Positions 58,992 through 64,000 of a stretch of 64,000 nucleotides of DNA are shown piece after piece. A program made the translations under genes and the position numbers. The stretch lies in the NCBI GenBank assembly GCA_951230915.1, contig OX579633.1:4030001-4094000 (forward strand). Direction: 5' to 3'. Origin of the DNA: Antitrichia curtipendula. Taxonomy: Eukaryota > Streptophyta > Bryopsida > Hypnales > Leucodontaceae. Every line of letters starts with the position of its first letter. The stretch's first letter is position 1. The notes under the pieces were generated by a model. The model did no database searches, was not told where the DNA came from, and saw only the letters and a list, made by a program, of their open reading frames with translations.

Positions 58992-60684
58992 AGTGTTTGT
59001 AATACAATGTGCTATATTGAGGATGTTTGCATATTATGAAGTTTAAAAATAGAATTCTAATTCAAAGTTTGTGATGTATAATTGTATACATCTCCCCTAT
59101 CAAATGTCATGTTGCTTTACTTGTTAAGAATAGGACAATAGTCTGAAAATGTCAAAAATGTCAAGATTTCTATAAAGTACAATGACTTACAAAGTGGAGT
59201 AAATGTATGGTTGGGTGGCTCAAAATCATGACACATTCTCAATTCCTGCACAAAATCAATTTTCAAATGCCTAAAAGGTACATTGAAAAATTAAAAATTA
59301 AAAAAAAGTTCATTTTAGAGGCTTTGAACTTCATTCTAAATACAACCACGTTGTTAAATATTTTTTAGAGCATTTTATGAAAGTGTAGGAGACTTTTAAA
59401 AATTCATGGGTGTGAAGAATTTGTTGTCAGCAAATTTTTCAAGGACTTTTAAAAAATGATTTTGGTACTTAAAATCATAGAAGGGACTATGATTGTAATA
59501 TCTATTTGCATAAATTTTTGGAAAATTATAATCTTGTGGTGTAGATATGTATTGAACACTTGCAAAGGACTTTTTAATGACTTTTCAAACACTAAATTTT
59601 ATTAAGTCTTTTTTTCTTAGCCAATATATTTGTTTTCCAAAAATTATTTTTCTAAAGTATAATCATTTTAAAGGTTTAGGGGCGTTCAAAAAGCTAAGTG
59701 CTTTTACATTTTTTATACATTTTTTTTTTGTAGAATTCACTCCCAAGCATTTCAGTCTCAAACATTTTACTCACAAAAAAGGACTTTTTGGACTTGGACT
59801 TTTGCCAAAATTGAGCCACTCAACCATACATTCCCCCCATGGTAAACTGTGGCCTAGAGAACCTATATGGTTGGTTTAACCTTTGTAGAAATAGAAAACA
59901 TCAATAAAATTAAAAATCAAATATTGGAAATTTATGAGATTTGGATGGTAGGGTTATAGAAATGAAACTTTGATTCATTTATAAGTAGAAGCAAAGTTCA
60001 TATAATTTTGATGGACAACATAATCATATAAAATCTTCTTTTATGGATTTAAAAAATTTACCAAAGTAAATATATCCAAAAATGTCTTCAATAAACACAC
60101 ATATCATTTTTGGCCAAAAAAGATTGACAAATGTAAATAGCCAACATGATTTATTGTTAAAGGACTAGATTGTTGAATGACCAATTGAAAATTTAGGCAT
60201 GATCCTACAATTGAAAGTTCATTTTCAATGAATCTTTCTGAAAATTTGACACAAGATGTGGGCATCAGCACCCTCTTCTTGAAAATGTAAATTTTTTCCC
60301 AATTGGATGTCTAGATCAAAAATTATATAATTTGAAGTTTTTTGGGCAATTTGGGCAGTTAATAAAAATCATCTTTTACTCTTGAAAATTTGCAAATATG
60401 TAACTAACATAATGTAGGATGCAATTGTAAAAGACCCACCTAAGTGTAGTACAAAAATCTCATTCTAGGAGTTAAAATCTATTGACCTTGTTAGCAACTA
60501 AAGGTCAAAAATTTGAAATACTTATTCTTGAAATCTATGCAATAAAAACTTATGAATTTTTTTTCATATATTCCTATATTAGCCTAATACTAATACTTTA
60601 TACAATTGAATTTCAAAAAGTGGTAGTTCTTAATAATTTCTACCTAAAAATGTACCATAGTCCATCAAGGATGAAACAAAAAAA
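58992..60684. other. Gene-free AT-rich stretch
   Basis: No gene recognised. The 100-codon ORF at 59,577-59,879 is Phe/Lys/His-rich with no motif. Confidence 0.35.
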
Positions 60685-61055
60685 CAATGTTAGGTATATC
60701 TATCTTGCGTAACAACTCAAGCTTGGACAAGTGTAGAAAGAGGACACGATTAAACAAGGTCAATCAGGAGTAAGATATAAATAACAATGTTAGTTATACC
60801 TATCTTGCATAACAATTCAAGCTTGGACAATTGTATAGAAGGGACACGATTAAACAAGGTCAACCATGGGTGAGACAAAAAACAATGTTAGGTATATTTA
60901 TCTTGTATAACAACTCAAGCTTGGACAAGTGTAGGGAAGGGATACAATTAAACAAGGTCAAACACAGATGAGACAAAAAAAGAATGTTAGGTATAACTAC
61001 CTTGCATAACAACTCAAGCTTGGACAAGTGTAAAGGGAGGACACGATTAAACAAG
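60685..61055 (+). repeat. 99-bp tandem array, 4 units
   Basis: Units start at about 60,685, 60,785, 60,883 and 60,982. Each has AATGTTAGGTATA, CTCAAGCTTGGACAAGTGTA and GGACACGATTAAACAAGG. Unit identity is high (about 85-90% by eye), suggesting recent expansion. Confidence 0.9.
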
Positions 61056-64000
61056 GAACATTGTCAATAGATTTTTATTTTTTTTGCAATACATCACTCT
61101 CTCTGACTGATGTTGACCTATATAGCTCCTTCCCTCCAGATATTTGTCAATGCAATTTGGGCAAAGCAAGGCATATTGTCCATACAAAATTGTTGATTCT
61201 TAAGTTTTCTTACCTTACAAGGCAAGTTAGAAACATTCAAAAAGATTTCTTCTTTCTAATTTTGAAACTAACCATTATGATTGGGTAGGAGGGCCACTCC
61301 CTCGAAAATAGAGGAACATGATTGAGTGGTACTCTTAACATGAGGAGCATTCAAAACTGAAACCCTGGATTGGTACATCCACAAATGAAATATATAGATA
61401 ATTATTGTATCTAAAGATTTACAAACAATATATCTAAATAATTTCACCTAATATAAAAACATGTTTAGTCTAATGCCTTTATCATCTCCAATCCAACACC
61501 ACGTCCTATCATTTGAGTTAAAACTTGTTTATCTTTGTTTCATCACTAAAAGTAACACATTTTCAATTACAAACAACCCAATTTTCTTAGCATCTAGCAA
61601 ACTTCAAACGTGCAAGAATATGTCTATGCTTAAAAAGTGTCTTCTATTGTTACACTTGTACATTCAAACATGCCTCTCACAAAGCACGTTTTCTAATTGT
61701 GATGTTTGACAAGTATTTACCTCTTTATTTTTGAAGTTGTTTTTCTATGCAAATGTAGTTTCAAGTCAACCTTTAGTAACAAAGGTAATACATTGGCACT
61801 TTTCTCAGTCTCTCAAAACTCTTGGGCACCTTCCTCTTTGCTTTTCAATGTCGCCATTGATCTTTATTTGAAGGTGCAATTGAAACTGGTGCCAAGTAGA
61901 AATGTTGCTTCTAAGTAGTACTACAATTGGTGCTTATGCTTGAGAGATAATGGAGGCATAGTAATACAATTCACTCAACAAATTTCACTACAAAATCTTT
62001 AGAACTATAGTTACACAAAGCTTTAACAACTACACAAAATTGTGAAGTGAACTATATGTAGTTCAATTTTGAAGTTGGAGGAGTAGAAGAAAAAATAAGT
62101 ATTAGAACCTAATTCCTTTAGCTAAAATGGTTTGGAGACCCTAATTATTTTCTTTTCAATTTTTGATTTCACATTCATGTACTAGATGGACAGAATGAAA
62201 AATTGGCTCTCACGATCTTGTTTAAAAAAAATTGAAACGCTTACTTCTTGTCTCCCGAAATTGGATCTGTGTAAAATGTACTCACTTTGTTTGTTAATTT
62301 ATCATATTATCTACAATACATAAGATCTCTAGCCTTTTGAACAAGTTTTGTCCATTCCTCTAGAATGCAATTGACCATAGCCATTTGAAATCTATCACAT
62401 TAGGTTCAATCCTTCTCTTTTATAGTATTTTGGATTTGTAAATTATTATTTTTTATATTTATAAATTTATAAAAAAAACTAATTAATTTTTTAAATTATA
62501 AAAAATTATTTAAAAACATTAAATTTATAAAATATATAGTCAGAAGACAAAAATCATAAAAATTTTAAAAAAAATTCACAATTTTTAATTTTTATATTCA
62601 TACTTCATAAGAATTTAATATTTTAAATTTTAAATTTCAACATTCTAAAATCATCAATCAAACTTCACTACTAACATGGAGAGAATGACCAAGCTGGCGG
62701 AGCTGCTCTGTCAATACTTTCTTTACATTTTCTACTTTGTTTCCTTATCTTTGCAATTTTTAATTTCTCAAAAGCTAGAGAATTTCACTAGCAAACAAAT
62801 TCATTATATGACTCATAAGATGTTGCACAATAAGAATCAATTAATCTTGTAAGTTTTACATCTTTCATTGAAGAAATGTATAAGCTTTGTAATGAGGTCT
62901 CAAAAATATTTTTATGTACCAGCATTGGAACAAGTAACATTCAACTTTGAAGCAATTTATTTTACCAAAAATCTTGTAGAGTATTTAATAATGAGGAGAT
63001 CATTAAAAAAATTGCGTATAATCCACCTTCCATGACAATTCATATTACTTTCAAACATTTTTGTGATATATGATTATAAATTTATAAATTCCTATTAGTT
63101 AGCAAGCAATGAAGTTCATTACATATACCACTTTTATAGAGATTGATTAGGAGTATTTGATTGCAAGAATAAATATTGAAGTGAAGTATGCCTTGAAGTA
63201 TTCACCTTAGCAAAAGCAATATAAACTACAACTAAAGAAACATAAGGAAAACAAGTTAATAAAAGCTTGATATAGAAACATGTCAAATAAATATACTCAA
63301 TTGTCATATTCTTGAACATTGTATAGTATAACCTTCTTATCTTTTTGACTTTGCTTTGGAAAGTATTGTTGCTATTTTCAAATCTACATCAATCATCGTT
63401 GGTTAGATTTTGGTGTATTGTAGTATTGTTTTCAAACTATTTATTCACTTGGCATTGCATTTAAGACTCTTGTATCGGGTCAACCCTATTATTGTTGCTT
63501 GAGGTGTAGGAACAATGTTCGATTTTCTTTTCATTTTGGCCTCATATTTTGACCTTGTTTGGAGAGTTTTCCAGACATTGTTTGCTTTGTCTTCAATTTG
63601 TTTCTTGAGTTGTTTCAAATCTGTTCAACCATATTTTGGAGTGTTGTATATAGTCAATCTTCATATTTTATGGGCCTAGTTTGCTTTGCAGAGTTTTATG
63701 TGCATCGAATCCTATTGTTGTTGATAACTCGTCAACAACAACTTAGAGTGTAAAAAAGTTCTTTTGATCTTCTTAGATTTGGAGCTTTGCTTTGGAAATT
63801 TTAGTATTAATTCAACTTTGTTCTTCTTGATTGCAATTGTTCTTCAACCCTATTCAGAACCATAAGAGCTTTGTAGTTAGTCTTCTTGTCATTAAGGCTT
63901 TATTTTGATAGTTTTGCATCAGTTCAATCTTGTCTTTGTGACTTCTCTTCAACTCTGTTATAGAGAGTAGGATTGTTGCATTCAATCTTTTAATCTTGCA
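61056..64000. other. Gene-free AT-rich stretch to the window end
   Basis: No gene recognised. 62,440-62,660 is almost pure A and T. From about 63,340 the sequence has recurring TTTGCTTTGGAAA and TTCAATCTTGTC-type phrases, a loose degenerate repeat on the scale of 100-200 bp. Confidence 0.35.

Overview
This looks like nuclear DNA of a land plant, probably a non-flowering one; a bryophyte is my best guess. The background is very AT-rich and packed with transposons. The splice sites are plant-like. The one recognisable gene-like locus outside transposons is a pair of miR529-type hairpins. The only recognisable protein-coding sequence is a decayed transposase. No intact host protein gene could be supported, and most open reading frames in the window are chance.

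Layout. 1-1,500: less AT-rich, with one orphan exon-like ORF. 2,000-10,100: a degenerate Mutator-like (MULE) element with a promoter-containing leader, a tiny first exon, a long intron and a transposase (WRKY-GCM1-like finger, MULE core, SWIM finger) broken by three in-frame stops. 10,700-11,350: CT-rich low-complexity DNA and a second orphan exon. 13,340-14,090: a large foldback. 14,789-15,729: first copy of a family of non-autonomous elements flanked by TTAA. 19,800-20,550: charged ORF remnant and a 161-bp tandem duplication. 21,170-25,075: second MULE-family copy that keeps leader, exon 1 and intron but lacks the transposase. 29,900-33,720: a dispersed repeat pair, a hairpin, and a five-unit satellite-like array. 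34,330-42,850: a less AT-rich, apparently low-copy island holding the miR529 cluster at 40.1-40.5 kb. 44,009-48,935: four TTAA elements, one nested in another. 49,286-50,135: a 516-bp tandem duplication. 50,650-53,340: third MULE-family copy, inverted. 56,762-58,991: three more TTAA elements, one nested. 60,685-61,055: a 99-bp tandem array. The rest is AT-rich DNA with nothing recognisable.

How the parts relate. The three MULE-family copies share a TATA-containing promoter, a leader with repeated GCTTTGAC-type modules and a minisatellite that differs in each copy. Copy 1 explains copies 2 and 3 as deletion derivatives. The TTAA family (ends TTAA-CCCCTAAA) has two nested insertions that restore an uninterrupted host sequence when one TTAA is kept, which points to TTAA target duplication as in the piggyBac superfamily. 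No piggyBac-type transposase was recognised here. The miR529 hairpins are the only likely functional host genes, predicted to repress SPL transcription factors.
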